Positions 53,333 through 64,000 of a stretch of DNA of 64,000 nt are shown in pieces. The stretch comes from Geomonas propionica (lineage in GTDB: Bacteria; Desulfobacterota; Desulfuromonadia; Geobacterales; Geobacteraceae). The position numbers and the translations under genes are program-made. The number at the start of each line of letters is the position of its first letter. Within the stretch, counting starts at the first letter, position 1. The notes beneath the pieces were generated by a model. It was not told where the DNA came from, made no database searches, and saw only the letters and a list, made by a program, of their open reading frames with translations. Location: contig NZ_JAEMHK010000003.1 in the NCBI RefSeq assembly GCF_016458235.1, positions 248,001 to 312,000 of the forward strand, read 5' to 3'.

Positions 53333-54787
53333 TTACTTCTTGGCCACCTTCTGCGCTTTGCCAAACCTGCCACCCTTTTGCATCGGGTCGCCCTTGTAGC
53401 CCAACGCTTTCCAGTCCAGGCGGCTGCCACCCATGTGGCACTCGCCGCACTGCAGCGCTTCTTCCTTGGGTGCCACCTCGTGCTGGGCGGCGATGTACGC
53501 CACCGTGTTCACGAACTGGTACTTGCCGCTGTAGGGAAGGCCTGTCCCTTCGGCGCCCAGGCGGCACGCCTTATCCCAGTCGTAGTCGACCCACAGCGAT
53601 TTGTACTGCTGGAAAATGATCAGGTTCTTGTACTTGGCGTCCATCGGCTGGTCGCCCTTGTAGAGCTTGTAGGGGTAAATCTTCGACTTCTGGTCCTTGA
53701 TGTCGCCTACCGGGCGCATCATCACGACCTCCTTGGTGGGATCCTTCACCTTGTCGCCCACCATGTAGCGCTCGACCAGGCCGTTGTTCCAGGCGTAGAC
53801 CGGCTTCACGTTCATGCCCCAGACGAAGGTCCCCTTGTGCTTGGCGTAGGTTTCCTTGTCGAACTGCTCCTCGGCCGTGATGTTCTTGCCCACATCGGAC
53901 CACTTCCACGCCATCTTGGTGGCCTGCCCCTTGGCGAAGAAGGGGATGTGGCAGGTCTGGCAGGCGACGGTGGCGAGGTGCCGGTTGATCAGTGCGCCGT
54001 TTTTCGCCTTCTGGTGCGGAGCCTTGGCGCCGGAGTGGCACTGCTCGCAGTTCACGCGGGTGTCGTAGTGGGCCATCATGCTCGACGCGCCGCCGATCTT
54101 GTGGTTCTTGGTGACGTGGCAGCTCTGGCAGGCCATGTCCTGGCCGCCGCTTTCCTTGCTCCCCATGTGCACGTCCTGGGACTTCTTGGTCTTCTCCAGG
54201 GTGGAGTCGAGGCCCGCGTTCTTGACCGCATCGCCACCGCCGCCGAAGAAGTGGCAGGCGCCGCAGTTCTTACGGGTGGGAAGGCCGACGCTCTGGGCGG
54301 CGACGTTTAGGTCCATGGCCTTCTTGTCGATGCTTTTCTTGTCGATATCGCAGCCCACCGTGGCCCTGGTGTAGTTCCCTTTCTGGGCGTGGCAGATCAG
54401 GCAGTCAACCTTGCCCTTGTCGGTGAAGTCGAAGTCGGTGCGGGTCCAGCCGTACCCGGCGTGGCATTTGCCGCAGGACTCGTGCACCACGCCATCCTTG
54501 CCCCCCTGGATCGAGGTGCAGAAGGAGTTGATCATGTTGGACTTGCCGTACTTCTTGGTGCTCTTCTCCATCCCCTTGACCATGTTGGGCGTGCCGGCCC
54601 AGGTCCAGTGGGTAGTCTTCATGAAGTCCGCCGCCTGCTGATCGTGGCACTCGAGACAGACCTTGGTCACCTCGATGCCGCTCTTGAACGGCCCTTTGAC
54701 GAATTCGGCATGGTCCACCGCCGCCATTCCCTGCGCGGCCGTCGCCAACAGTGCGATCCCCGCCAAAATTCCCAACATTGCTTTCAT
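53333..54787 (-). CDS. Periplasmic octaheme c-type cytochrome
   Basis: A 484-residue protein with signal peptide (1-22) and eight CXXCH sites at 44, 105, 129, 175, 220, 247, 276 and 447. The long haem-free stretch between sites seven and eight (about 165 residues) is shared with its paralogue downstream. Same family remarks apply; only this copy has all CXXCH of normal length. It has a good GGAGG ribosome site. A 253-base gap to the paralogue shows no gene. Both lie downstream of the porin gene on the same strand. Confidence 0.92.
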   Translation of the reverse strand: MKAMLGILAGIALLATAAQGMAAVDHAEFVKGPFKSGIEVTKVCLECHDQQAADFMKTTHWTWAGTPNMVKGMEKSTKKYGKSNMINSFCTSIQGGKDGVVHESCGKCHAGYGWTRTDFDFTDKGKVDCLICHAQKGNYTRATVGCDIDKKSIDKKAMDLNVAAQSVGLPTRKNCGACHFFGGGGDAVKNAGLDSTLEKTKKSQDVHMGSKESGGQDMACQSCHVTKNHKIGGASSMMAHYDTRVNCEQCHSGAKAPHQKAKNGALINRHLATVACQTCHIPFFAKGQATKMAWKWSDVGKNITAEEQFDKETYAKHKGTFVWGMNVKPVYAWNNGLVERYMVGDKVKDPTKEVVMMRPVGDIKDQKSKIYPYKLYKGDQPMDAKYKNLIIFQQYKSLWVDYDWDKACRLGAEGTGLPYSGKYQFVNTVAYIAAQHEVAPKEEALQCGECHMGGSRLDWKALGYKGDPMQKGGRFGKAQKVAKK

Positions 54788-54931
54788 TCAACAACCTCCA
54801 GTAGTAAATCGGCTTGCGCCGCCACAGCTATATCTGGGCCTTCATATATACTAAAATTAGAATATTATGGGGCAAAAAGAAGCGCTGCAATCGTGAAAAC
54901 TACAGCGCCACCTGCGAGGAACGATTCCGGC

Positions 54932-55261
54932 TTAGCAGCCGGCGGTTTTCCTGAACAGTTTGGAGACGTTCTTGCCGTCGATCACCTCGTACTTGCAGCG
55001 GATCTCATCGCCCTCGACGATCCTGTGATCCTTGAACTTGTCCAGGGTGAGGTCGTCTTCCACCGTGATCACCACCGACTGCTCGGTCTTGTTGTCCTTC
55101 AAGGTGGCGGTGGCGGTCTTGGCGTCTTTGCCGGCGATCTCGATCTTGGTGATCACGCCCACCATCTTGATCTCTTCTCCCGCGCTGGCGACGCTGCCGA
55201 AGCAGAGAATAGCGAGCGCTGCGACTGCTACCAGGACCATTACCGAAACTGCTTTTTTCAT
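54932..55261 (-). CDS. Small periplasmic protein, function unknown
   Basis: A 109-residue protein with a signal peptide (1-27, cut after VASA). The mature part EIKMVGVITKIEIAGKDAKTATATLKDNKTEQSV..ITVEDD has an OB-fold or beta-rich look, with a C-terminal Cys. No heme site. Position between a porin and octaheme cytochromes suggests it helps that module, but no family is recognised. AAGGAG before the ATG. Confidence 0.75.
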   Translation of the reverse strand: MKKAVSVMVLVAVAALAILCFGSVASAGEEIKMVGVITKIEIAGKDAKTATATLKDNKTEQSVVITVEDDLTLDKFKDHRIVEGDEIRCKYEVIDGKNVSKLFRKTAGC

Positions 55262-55338
55262 CTTCTTTCTCCTTTTAGGGGTGGGGTGGCGGCTGTGCCG
55301 CCACCCCGGGTTTCGCTGTGCCGCGTCTGCAGCACGTT

Positions 55339-57078
55339 CTAGAACTTGACCTCGAAGGTTGCGTAGATGTCGCGCGCCGATTTCACCGGGGTCAGCATCA
55401 TCATGCGGTTGTTAACTTCGGAGATCTTGACCGGTGCGCCAACCCAGTTGTTGCTCCCGGTGTAGTCGAAATCATACCATTGGAAGCCGACCCTGAAAAA
55501 CGCCTTGGAGAGGTAGGAGGATACCGGCTTGGAGTCGAGTTCCTGAATCAGGTAGCCCTCGTACACGTTGCCGCGGGTCCCGAGTTTGGTGGTCCACATG
55601 TCGTCCGCAGCCGGGGCGAAGGTGATCCAGTCCTTGGAGCCGTGGTTGTACTCGACGCCGATCTTGGTCTTGGTCGGTGTGTAGTCGTAGCGAGCGCCGA
55701 CATATGCGGCCCAGCCGGTCTTGCTGGTCGGGGCCTCCGGGTTGAAGAACCCGCCGGTCCCCAGGCCCTGGAAGCCGGCCTGTGCCGAAACGTTGTCGTT
55801 CGGGTGGGTGACGCTCAAGCCGACATCGCCGAAGACGTTCAGGTTGCCCGGGCCGACCTTCTTGATGGTGCTCATGGCGCCGGCGCCGTACCAGTCAATG
55901 GAACCGAGATCGGTGGACGGGTAGGTGTTGCCGAAGGCGGTGTCCTTCATGGCCGGGAAGTCGAAGATGTTGAAGCCGCGGTTGTACTGCAGCCAGATGC
56001 GCAGCGGGTCGGTATCGATCGGGATGATGGCCAGACCCAGCATGTCGGTGTCTTTGAGGTTGTTGGTGGTGGTCTCGAACCCGCCCTCGAAGCCGCGGCC
56101 GTAGCAGATCTTGGCGTACGCGCCGGGGAGCCCGTCGATGTCGGGGGCCCAGCCGATGGTCATGCCGTCAAAGGCGTAGTCGACCAGGAGGGCCGGGGTG
56201 CCGCCGTTGCCCGGACGCTCGTTGTTCAGGCGCAGGTTGCTGGGAGCCCCCTCGGTGGAGGGACGGCGACCCACGGAGAACCAGATCGGCTGATCGGCGA
56301 TGTTGCTCCAGGTGGCGTAGGCGCGGTCGACGTTCAACAGGCTGCTGGAGGGGACGTGGCCCAAGGTGCCGTCGAAGGTGCCGACGCGGTCGGCGAAGAA
56401 CGGGCTGCCGCCGTAGTTGGTGACGGCGTTGTCGTCCTGGGAGCCGAAGACCTTATAGGCGAGCAGGCGGACGTTGACGGTGACATCCTTGGTGGCCTTG
56501 GCGTGCATGTTGAGGCCCAAGCGGTTGGTGTAGAGGGTGTCATTGTTGGGCTTGTACGCCGGAACTTGGGCTGCGAAATTGCCAAGACCCGCCAGCATGC
56601 CCTGGGTTGCCGGGTTCTGGAGGAACTGGCCTGCCTGGCTGTAGGTCCTGATGCCGGACATCGCGTTGGAGAAATTCATCAGGCCGCTGAGATTCTGGCC
56701 GTTGGTGAATCCGTTCGGAGCGATCCCGGTCGGATCCGCGAAGAAGGCGGCCTGGAGCTGGTTGGCCGCGTTAGTAAAGGTCCCGTTGGCATCGGTGTAC
56801 CCGACGGTGCGGCCGTTGAGGTTGTCGAAACGGAAGCGGTAGTCGCCGCCGATGGTAAGCCACCTACCCAGCGACTTCTCTTCGATCTTGTCGACCTTGC
56901 GGGTCAGGTCCTCGATCTTCTTCTGGTCGGAGCCCTTCTGCTGCTCCTCGAGCTTCTGCACCTTCTTGGTCAGATCTTCGATTTTCTTCTGCATCTCCTG
57001 GTCGTCGGCCTGCGCCATGCCAGGGGCAGCCAAGGCACAAACGGCTGCGCCGATCAACAGCTTCTCCAGTTTTTTCAT
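55339..57078 (-). CDS. Outer-membrane beta-barrel porin with N-terminal coiled coil (DUF3373-like)
   Basis: A 579-residue protein: signal peptide (1-24), a short coiled coil (about 28-70: KKIEDLTKKVQKLEEQQ and KKIEDLTRKVDKIEEK), then a long alternating beta pattern ending in ATFEVKF, a C-terminal aromatic as in outer-membrane barrels. WLTIGGDYRFRFDNL, FSVGRRPSTEGAPSNLR and GARYDYTPTKTKIGVEYNHGS mark the DUF3373-like family that occurs in Geobacter electron-transfer clusters. It may form the outer-membrane channel for the module with the octaheme cytochromes. Confidence 0.85.
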   Translation of the reverse strand: MKKLEKLLIGAAVCALAAPGMAQADDQEMQKKIEDLTKKVQKLEEQQKGSDQKKIEDLTRKVDKIEEKSLGRWLTIGGDYRFRFDNLNGRTVGYTDANGTFTNAANQLQAAFFADPTGIAPNGFTNGQNLSGLMNFSNAMSGIRTYSQAGQFLQNPATQGMLAGLGNFAAQVPAYKPNNDTLYTNRLGLNMHAKATKDVTVNVRLLAYKVFGSQDDNAVTNYGGSPFFADRVGTFDGTLGHVPSSSLLNVDRAYATWSNIADQPIWFSVGRRPSTEGAPSNLRLNNERPGNGGTPALLVDYAFDGMTIGWAPDIDGLPGAYAKICYGRGFEGGFETTTNNLKDTDMLGLAIIPIDTDPLRIWLQYNRGFNIFDFPAMKDTAFGNTYPSTDLGSIDWYGAGAMSTIKKVGPGNLNVFGDVGLSVTHPNDNVSAQAGFQGLGTGGFFNPEAPTSKTGWAAYVGARYDYTPTKTKIGVEYNHGSKDWITFAPAADDMWTTKLGTRGNVYEGYLIQELDSKPVSSYLSKAFFRVGFQWYDFDYTGSNNWVGAPVKISEVNNRMMMLTPVKSARDIYATFEVKF

Positions 57079-57474
57079 TCACTTCTCCTTTTTGTTTCGC
57101 TGGTTTTGCACCAACAGGTGGTCGAAGGATATTTCAGTGGCGCCATGGGGCCCGGGTATAACTCATTAAATTCTGGGCGATACTGTTTTAATCGGCCTAT
57201 TCACCGGTAGATTTAGAGGAAATGTGACAGCTTGGAAATTTATAATCGAAATGAGATGCTTATATCATTAGCAACTTATAGCTTGGGGATGTGATGTGAA
57301 GGAGCAGAAACGTGAAGCGGTCTTGGGGCGGTCACGCTAAACAACCTTATAGATCTTCGACGCGCCATATGTCAATATATTTCTTATTGCATATATCGTT
57401 AGGGTAATGATTTATTTGTATTAATGTTCTAATGTGTGCGCAAAGGGCTGCTTTTCCAAGGCAGCTATTAGGTG

Positions 57475-57504
57475 TTGACGGCGTGGCGCCAAGTTTCGTA
57501 CTAT
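57475..57504 (+). promoter_or_regulatory. miaB promoter
   Basis: TTGACG (57475-57480), 18-base spacer, TACTAT (57499-57504); start near 57511, just before the GTG. The rest of the 57079-57474 gap is AT-rich and shows no gene; the porin promoter should lie there. Confidence 0.6.
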
Positions 57505-57532
57505 CCATGCATTTAACCATCAGGATATAGAC

Positions 57533-58858
57533 GTGAATAAGGCAAAAAAGCTTTACCTCGAAACGTTCGGCTGTCAGATGAACGTGAGCGATTCCGAAAA
57601 GATAGTGACGCTGATGAAAGGGATAGGCTACCAGCAGACCGCCGATCCGGTGGAAGCGGACCTAGTCCTTTTGAACACCTGCAGCATCCGGGCGACCGCC
57701 GAGCAGCGGGTCTACGGACACCTGGGGAAGTTCAAATCCATGAAGAAGCACAAGCCGGGGCTGATCATCGGCGTGGGCGGCTGCGTGGCGCAGCAGGAAG
57801 GGGAGCGGCTCTTAAAGAAGGCCCCCTTCGTGAACCTCGTCTTCGGCACCCACAACCTGCACCTGTTGCAGAAGATGGTTTCCGGCGCCGAGCAGGGAAA
57901 GCAGAGCATCGCCACCGATTTTCTCGACGACGAGAAGCGTTTCGACCTGTTCCCGCACGCCGAAAGCGAAGGGGGCGTCTCCCGCTTCGTCACCGTCATG
58001 CAGGGGTGCGACAACTTCTGCGCCTACTGCATCGTGCCGCACGTGCGCGGCCGGGAGATCAGTAGGAGTGCGGACAAGGTGCTCGAGGAGGTCGGGGCCC
58101 TGGCGTCCGCCGGCGTCACCGAGGTAACCCTCCTGGGGCAGAACGTCAACTCCTACGGCTTCAATGATCCCGGCGCCCCCGATTTCGCCGACCTGTTGCG
58201 CATGGTGGCGCGGGTGGAGGGGATCGAGAGGCTCCGCTTCACCACCTCGCACCCGAAGGACATCTCCCCGAGGCTCATCGCCTGCTTCGCGGAGATCGGC
58301 AAACTGGCGCCGCACATCCACCTCCCGGCCCAGTCCGGAAGCGATGCCGTCCTGAAGCAGATGAACCGCGGATACACCCGTGCCCAGTACCTCGACAAGG
58401 TGCGCGCGCTCAGGGAGGCCTGCCCGGAGATCCAGTTCACCGGCGACATGATCGTCGGCTTCCCCGGCGAGGACGAGGCCTGTTTCGAGCAGACCATGGA
58501 ACTGATCGAGGAGGTCCGGTACGCCGACCTCTTCTCCTTCATCTACTCGGCCCGTCCCGGCACCAAGGCGGCGGAGTTCCCGGACGAGGTGCGGCGTGCC
58601 GAGAAACAGGCGCGCCTGGAGCGCCTGCAGGCCGCGCAGAAAAAGATCACCCTGGCCCGCAACGAGAGTTTCGTCGGGAGCGTGCAGCGGGTGCTGGTGG
58701 AAGGACCCAGCAGCACCGGAGACGCGCTCTTCGGCAGGACCGGCGGCAACCGCGCCACCGTCATGAACGGCGATCCCGCCCTGGCCGGGCGCCTGGTCGA
58801 GGTTAGGATCACGCAAGGGCTGCAGACTCTCCTCAAGGGGGAGGTTCTCGATGTCTGA
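57533..58858 (+). CDS. miaB: tRNA-2-methylthio-N6-dimethylallyladenosine synthase
   Basis: A 441-residue radical-SAM methylthiotransferase that modifies A37 of tRNAs. N-terminal UPF0004 Cys set (FGCQMNVSDSE, LNTCSIR, GGCVAQQEGE), radical-SAM motif GCDNFCAYCIVP (CX3CX2C), and a C-terminal TRAM domain. GTG start with AGGA upstream. The DUF151 gene begins eight bases before its end. Confidence 0.95.
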   Translation: MNKAKKLYLETFGCQMNVSDSEKIVTLMKGIGYQQTADPVEADLVLLNTCSIRATAEQRVYGHLGKFKSMKKHKPGLIIGVGGCVAQQEGERLLKKAPFVNLVFGTHNLHLLQKMVSGAEQGKQSIATDFLDDEKRFDLFPHAESEGGVSRFVTVMQGCDNFCAYCIVPHVRGREISRSADKVLEEVGALASAGVTEVTLLGQNVNSYGFNDPGAPDFADLLRMVARVEGIERLRFTTSHPKDISPRLIACFAEIGKLAPHIHLPAQSGSDAVLKQMNRGYTRAQYLDKVRALREACPEIQFTGDMIVGFPGEDEACFEQTMELIEEVRYADLFSFIYSARPGTKAAEFPDEVRRAEKQARLERLQAAQKKITLARNESFVGSVQRVLVEGPSSTGDALFGRTGGNRATVMNGDPALAGRLVEVRITQGLQTLLKGEVLDV

Positions 58859-59390
58859 CAACGGGAGGGACGAGGCGACCATGTACGTTGAGATGAAGGT
58901 GTTCGGCTTCGCCCTGGACGCCATCGCGCAGATGCCGGTGATCATATTGAAGGACGCCGAGGAGAAGCACGCGGTCCCGGTGTGGATCAACGCCTCCGAA
59001 TCGGTCTCCTTCGCGGCGCAATTCGTCGGGCGCGAGATGGGCGCGCGCAACAGCCGCAAGGACGTCTTCACCACCCTGATCGAGCGGCTCGACATGACCG
59101 TCTCCGGAATCTACGTCGAGAGCCTGCAGGACGGCGTCTTCACCGCCTCGGTGCGCCTCCAGCCAGGGACAGGGGAAGGGGAAGAACTCCGGCTCGAGGT
59201 CCACGTGGCCGAGGCCATGCTCATGTCCTTGAAGTACCATCTCCCGGTGCAGGTGAACAACGAGGTGCTGACCCGCGCCTCCAGCCTCGACATGAACGAA
59301 GAAGGCTTCGCCCAGGAGAACAACGCCCGCCGCTTCGTCGACTTCCTCGACCATATGGACCCCTCCGCCATGGGCAAGTACCCGATGTAG
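58851..59390 (+). CDS. Bifunctional nuclease family protein (DUF151)
   Basis: A 179-residue protein with the DUF151/BFN fold: YVEMKVFGFALDAIAQMPVIILKDAEEKHAVPVWI and GIYVESLQDGVFTASVRL (spread over residues 12-46 and 84-101). The family has DNase/RNase activity in plants and Thermotoga, its bacterial role is unclear. Start ATG 58851 is set by GGAGG seven bases upstream, overlapping miaB; this miaB-DUF151 pair is common in Geobacter. Confidence 0.85.
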   Translation: MSDNGRDEATMYVEMKVFGFALDAIAQMPVIILKDAEEKHAVPVWINASESVSFAAQFVGREMGARNSRKDVFTTLIERLDMTVSGIYVESLQDGVFTASVRLQPGTGEGEELRLEVHVAEAMLMSLKYHLPVQVNNEVLTRASSLDMNEEGFAQENNARRFVDFLDHMDPSAMGKYPM

Positions 59391-59394
59391 GGAC

Positions 59395-59575
59395 TGCAGA
59401 TTAAGATTGAGATCAAGACAAAGGTTCAGGCTGTGAACACTCCCCTGAGGCCACTCGATCTTATTCTTGATCTGAATCTGCCTTTGTGAGCCGTTGAAAA
59501 AAAGCGTCGGTGGGCGTACCGTGAGAACAGGCCCCGCGCCTTGTTAATCTTAATCTCAATCTGCCTTTACGAGGT
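59395..59575. repeat. AT-rich inverted repeat words around TTAATCTCAATCTGCC
   Basis: GCAGATTAAGATTGAGAT (near 59397) faces TTATTCTTGATCTGAATCTG (59463-59482) and TTAATCTTAATCTCAATCTG (59543-59562). Imperfect copies between the DUF151 and peptidase genes. No gene is seen. Confidence 0.5.
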
Positions 59576-59580
59576 TTCAC

Positions 59581-60651
59581 ATGCGCGATCAATCCTTTGA
59601 GTTTCTGCAACAGCTTCTGGCCGCGCCCAGCCCCTCGGGGTACGAGCAGCCGGCCCAGCGGGTATTCCGCTCCTATATAGAACCCTTCTGCCAGGTGGCC
59701 ACCGACGTCATGGGCAACGTCTTCGGGATGATCCAGGGGGAAGGCAAGACCCGCCCCCGCGTCATGGTGGTCGGGCACTCCGACGAGATCGGCCTCCAGG
59801 TGCGCTACCTGGACGACAACGGCTTCATCTATTTCTCCGCCATCGGCGGCGTCGATCCGCACATCACCCCCGGCATGCGGGTGCACGTGCACACCTCCCG
59901 CGGCAGCCTAAACGGCGTCATCGGCAAGCGCCCCATCCACCTGATCGAGCCCAAGGAGCGCGACACCGTCATCAAACTGGACGCCCAGTACATCGACATC
60001 GGCGCCGCCAGTAAGAAGGAGGCGCAGGAGTGGGTGCGCGTGGGGGACCCCATCACCTTCGCCAGCAACCTCGAGTGCCTCTTCGGAGACCGGGTCAGCT
60101 CGCGCGGCCTGGACGACAAGGCCGGCAGCTTCGTGGTGGCCGAGGTGCTCAGGCGGGTCTCCGAACTGCCGACCAAGCTCCCGGTGGATCTTTACGGCGT
60201 CTCCTCGGTCCAGGAGGAAGTGGGACTGCGGGGCGGCTCCACCAGTTCCTACTCGGTAAACCCGGACGTCGGTATCTGCGTCGAGGTCGACTTCGCCACC
60301 GATCAGCCCGATGTGGATAAGAAACACAACGGCGAAGTGGGGCTGGGCAAAGGCCCGATCCTGCCGCGCGGCCCCAACATCAACCCGGTGCTCTTCGATC
60401 TCCTCTCCGACACGGCGACCACCAATAACATAGCGGTCCAGTACACCGGCATCGCCCGCGCTACCGGTACCGACGCCAACGTGATGCAGATCTCCCGCGG
60501 CGGCGTCGCCACGGCGCTGGTCAAGCTGCCGCTGCGCTACATGCACACCCCGGTGGAGACCATGTCCCTCTCCGACCTGGACCACGCCGTCGAGCTGATC
60601 GTCGCCTCGCTGGGCCGCATGGGGAGCAAGGACGCCTTCATCCCGATGTAA
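59581..60651 (+). CDS. M42 family metallopeptidase
   Basis: A 356-residue aminopeptidase of the M42 family. Zn-binding and catalytic residues: His in VMVVGHSDEIGLQV, Asp in RGLDDKAGSF, GluGlu in VSSVQEEVGLRGG, and His near LPLRYMHTPVE. It cuts N-terminal residues from peptides as a large oligomer in the cytoplasm; glutamyl or leucyl preference is unknown. Confidence 0.92.
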   Translation: MRDQSFEFLQQLLAAPSPSGYEQPAQRVFRSYIEPFCQVATDVMGNVFGMIQGEGKTRPRVMVVGHSDEIGLQVRYLDDNGFIYFSAIGGVDPHITPGMRVHVHTSRGSLNGVIGKRPIHLIEPKERDTVIKLDAQYIDIGAASKKEAQEWVRVGDPITFASNLECLFGDRVSSRGLDDKAGSFVVAEVLRRVSELPTKLPVDLYGVSSVQEEVGLRGGSTSSYSVNPDVGICVEVDFATDQPDVDKKHNGEVGLGKGPILPRGPNINPVLFDLLSDTATTNNIAVQYTGIARATGTDANVMQISRGGVATALVKLPLRYMHTPVETMSLSDLDHAVELIVASLGRMGSKDAFIPM

Positions 60652-60654
60652 AAG

Positions 60655-60697
60655 AATCGCCCCCTCCCGCCCTGCCCGGAGGGGGCGATTTTTTCAT
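60655..60697 (+). terminator. Terminator of the M42 peptidase gene
   Basis: 13-bp stem AATCGCCCCCTCC / GGAGGGGGCGATT with a T run after it. Confidence 0.85.
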
Positions 60698-60778
60698 CCC
60701 ATTAGCCGAAGTAGTGTAGACGCTAAGGATGGGAAATCGTATAGGTTTTATCTCTGTCATTAGCCTAATTTTAGTTGA

Positions 60779-62317
<1,539 letters not shown>

Positions 62318-62319
62318 AA

Positions 62320-62398
62320 CGCTCACGCAGAGCCGCAAAGACGCAAAGAAAGCAAGACCTGGTTTTGTATTCTTTGCGCCTTCGCGTCTTGGCGTGAC
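62320..62398. repeat. CGCAAAGACGCAAAG-family palindromic repeat
   Basis: Left arm CACGCAGAGCCGCAAAGACG and right arm TTTGCGCCTTCGCGTCTTGG face each other, between guaB and guaA. Same family as at 4860-4940 and 15629-15829. Confidence 0.7.
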
Positions 62399-62435
62399 AG
62401 CCTTCTTGATTTTCAAAAATAAGGAATAGAACCCA

Positions 62436-63986
62436 ATGACCGTAGATATCCACTCAGAAAAGGTGCTGATCCTCGACTTCGGCTCCCAGGTGACCCAGCT
62501 CATCGCCCGCCGGGTCAGGGAGCAGAGCGTCTACTGCGAGATCCACCCCTACAACATGGCTCTCGAGAAGATCAAGGCCTTCGCGCCGAAAGGGATCATC
62601 CTCTCCGGCGGCCCCTCCAGCGTGTACGACAAGGACGCGCCGCACTCCGACCTCGGCATCTACGACCTCGGCATCCCGGTCCTGGGAATCTGCTACGGCA
62701 TGCAGCTCATGACCCAGCAGCTGGGCGGGCGCGTCGAGCGCTGCGACAAGCGCGAGTTCGGCCGCGCCACCCTGGTCCTGGACGGCGCCAGCGAGATCTT
62801 CGCCGGCTTCGAGGGGGGCGCCGAAGTCTGGATGTCCCACGGCGACCGCATCGAGCAGATGCCGGCCGGCTTCCAGCTCATGGCCCACACCACCGGCTGC
62901 CCGGTAGCCGCCATGAAGGACGAGAAGAAGAACTTCTACGGCGTGCAGTTCCACCCCGAGGTGGTGCACACCCCGCGCGGCGACGAGATGATCGGCAACT
63001 TCCTGTTCAACGTCTGCGGCTCCAAGCCGACCTGGACCATGGCCAACTTCATCGAGACCGAGATCGAGGATATCCGCAAGAAGGTCGGCACCGGCAAGGT
63101 TCTGTGCGCCCTCTCCGGCGGGGTTGACTCCTCCGTCGTTGCGGTCCTGATCCACAAGGCGATCGGCGACCAGCTCCAGTGCGTCTTCGTGAACAACGGC
63201 CTGCTTCGTAAGGGCGAGGCCGAGAAGGTGGTGAACCTCTTCACCAAGCACTTCAAGATCAACCTCGACTACGTCGACGCCACCGATCGCTTCCTCAACA
63301 TGCTCGACGGCGTTTCCGACCCCGAGCAGAAGCGCAAGATCATCGGCAACGAGTTCATCTACCTCTTCGAGGAGGAGGCCAAGAAACTGGGCCAGGTCGA
63401 CTACCTGGCGCAGGGGACCCTTTACCCCGACGTGATCGAGTCCGTCTCCACCAAGGGCCCCTCCGCCGTCATCAAGAGCCACCACAACGTGGGCGGCCTC
63501 CCCGAGAAGATGAACCTGAAGCTCCTCGAACCGGTGCGCGAGCTCTTCAAGGACGAGGTCCGGCTCCTGGGCAAGGAACTCGGCATGCCCGACGAGGTGG
63601 TCTACCGCCAGCCGTTCCCGGGCCCGGGTCTCGCCATCCGCTGCATAGGCGAGCTCTCCATGGAGAAGCTCGACATCCTGCGCGAGGCGGACGCCATCGT
63701 CATCGAGGAAATCCGCAAAGCTGGGTTATATCGCGAGATCTGGCAGTCCTTTGCCGTGCTGCTGCCGGTGAAAACCGTCGGGGTCATGGGGGACGCCCGC
63801 ACCTACGAGTGGACCGTGGCCCTGCGCGCGGTGAACTCTCTCGACGGCATGACCGCCGACTGGGTCAAGCTTCCCTACGAGCTTCTGGGGAGCATATCCT
63901 CGCGGATTATCAACGAAGTCAAGGGTGTCAACCGCGTGGTGTACGACATCAGCCAGAAGCCGCCCGCGACCATCGAGTGGGAGTAA
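62436..63986 (+). CDS. guaA: GMP synthase (glutamine-hydrolysing)
   Basis: A 516-residue enzyme converting XMP to GMP. Class I glutamine amidotransferase domain with Cys in [10 protein letters not shown] and His-Glu in [11 protein letters not shown]; then the ATP pyrophosphatase P-loop [12 protein letters not shown], and the dimerisation domain ending in KPPATIEWE, the normal C-terminus. AAGGA before the ATG. It pairs with guaB upstream; the two steps run in the cytoplasm. Confidence 0.97.
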   Translation: MTVDIHSEKVLILDFGSQVTQLIARRVREQSVYCEIHPYNMALEKIKAFAPKGIILSGGPSSVYDKDAPHSDLGIYDLGIPVLGICYGMQLMTQQLGGRVERCDKREFGRATLVLDGASEIFAGFEGGAEVWMSHGDRIEQMPAGFQLMAHTTGCPVAAMKDEKKNFYGVQFHPEVVHTPRGDEMIGNFLFNVCGSKPTWTMANFIETEIEDIRKKVGTGKVLCALSGGVDSSVVAVLIHKAIGDQLQCVFVNNGLLRKGEAEKVVNLFTKHFKINLDYVDATDRFLNMLDGVSDPEQKRKIIGNEFIYLFEEEAKKLGQVDYLAQGTLYPDVIESVSTKGPSAVIKSHHNVGGLPEKMNLKLLEPVRELFKDEVRLLGKELGMPDEVVYRQPFPGPGLAIRCIGELSMEKLDILREADAIVIEEIRKAGLYREIWQSFAVLLPVKTVGVMGDARTYEWTVALRAVNSLDGMTADWVKLPYELLGSISSRIINEVKGVNRVVYDISQKPPATIEWE

Positions 63987-64000
63987 CTCCCGCCCGTTGA

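Noticed and set aside
55318-57210. 630-residue plus-strand frame opposite the porin gene
   Set aside because: Antisense shadow; the minus-strand frame has signal peptide, coiled coil and barrel pattern.
57079-57474. GEMM (c-di-GMP) riboswitch upstream of the porin or miaB
   Set aside because: The conserved GEMM core words are not present.

Overview
The window looks like chromosomal DNA of a Geobacter-type (Desulfuromonadales/Geobacterales) bacterium. Reasons: high GC with low-GC islands, periplasmic multiheme c-type cytochromes next to an outer-membrane porin, many PilZ and receiver proteins, and a large receptor-less che cluster with DUF4388 and HEAT proteins. The genus is inferred from gene content only.

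Layout. 1-10.8 kb: end of a Lon-type protease, lipid kinase, receiver-PilZ protein, glycosyltransferase overlapping a CheV protein, molybdopterin oxidoreductase, triheme cytochrome, membrane PilZ protein, GreB, a second PilZ protein and an NRDE protein. 11-17.4 kb: a lipoprotein of unknown function, a three-gene ABC transporter with a long hairpin after its first gene, then hisI and hisG. 17.4-24 kb: a nucleoside transporter coupled to an orphan sigma-54-type activator, then a lower-GC accessory stretch with hypothetical proteins, a 41-bp tandem repeat array resembling an IS21-family end, and a HEPN/MNT toxin-antitoxin pair. 24-32.6 kb: quinone oxidoreductase, ATP- and GTP-dependent PEP carboxykinases side by side, rubredoxin (52 aa), class V aminotransferase and der.

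32.6-45.7 kb is one co-directional chemosensory operon: DUF4388-receiver, CheY, CheA, ExeA-like ATPase, CheW, receiver, CheW, zinc-finger receiver, HEAT protein, CheR, CheB, GAF protein, CheY. It has no chemoreceptor, and its HEAT gene appears to start at CTG. 46-50.5 kb is housekeeping (leuS, lptE, holA, rpsT) followed by a methyltransferase.

51.7-57.1 kb (minus strand) holds a beta-barrel porin, a small periplasmic protein and two paralogous octaheme cytochromes; it is the best candidate for an uncharacterised respiratory or extracellular electron-transfer module. 57.5-64 kb: miaB, a DUF151 nuclease, an M42 peptidase, guaB and guaA. Several families of dispersed palindromic repeats sit between genes. 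No tRNA, rRNA or CRISPR array was found.
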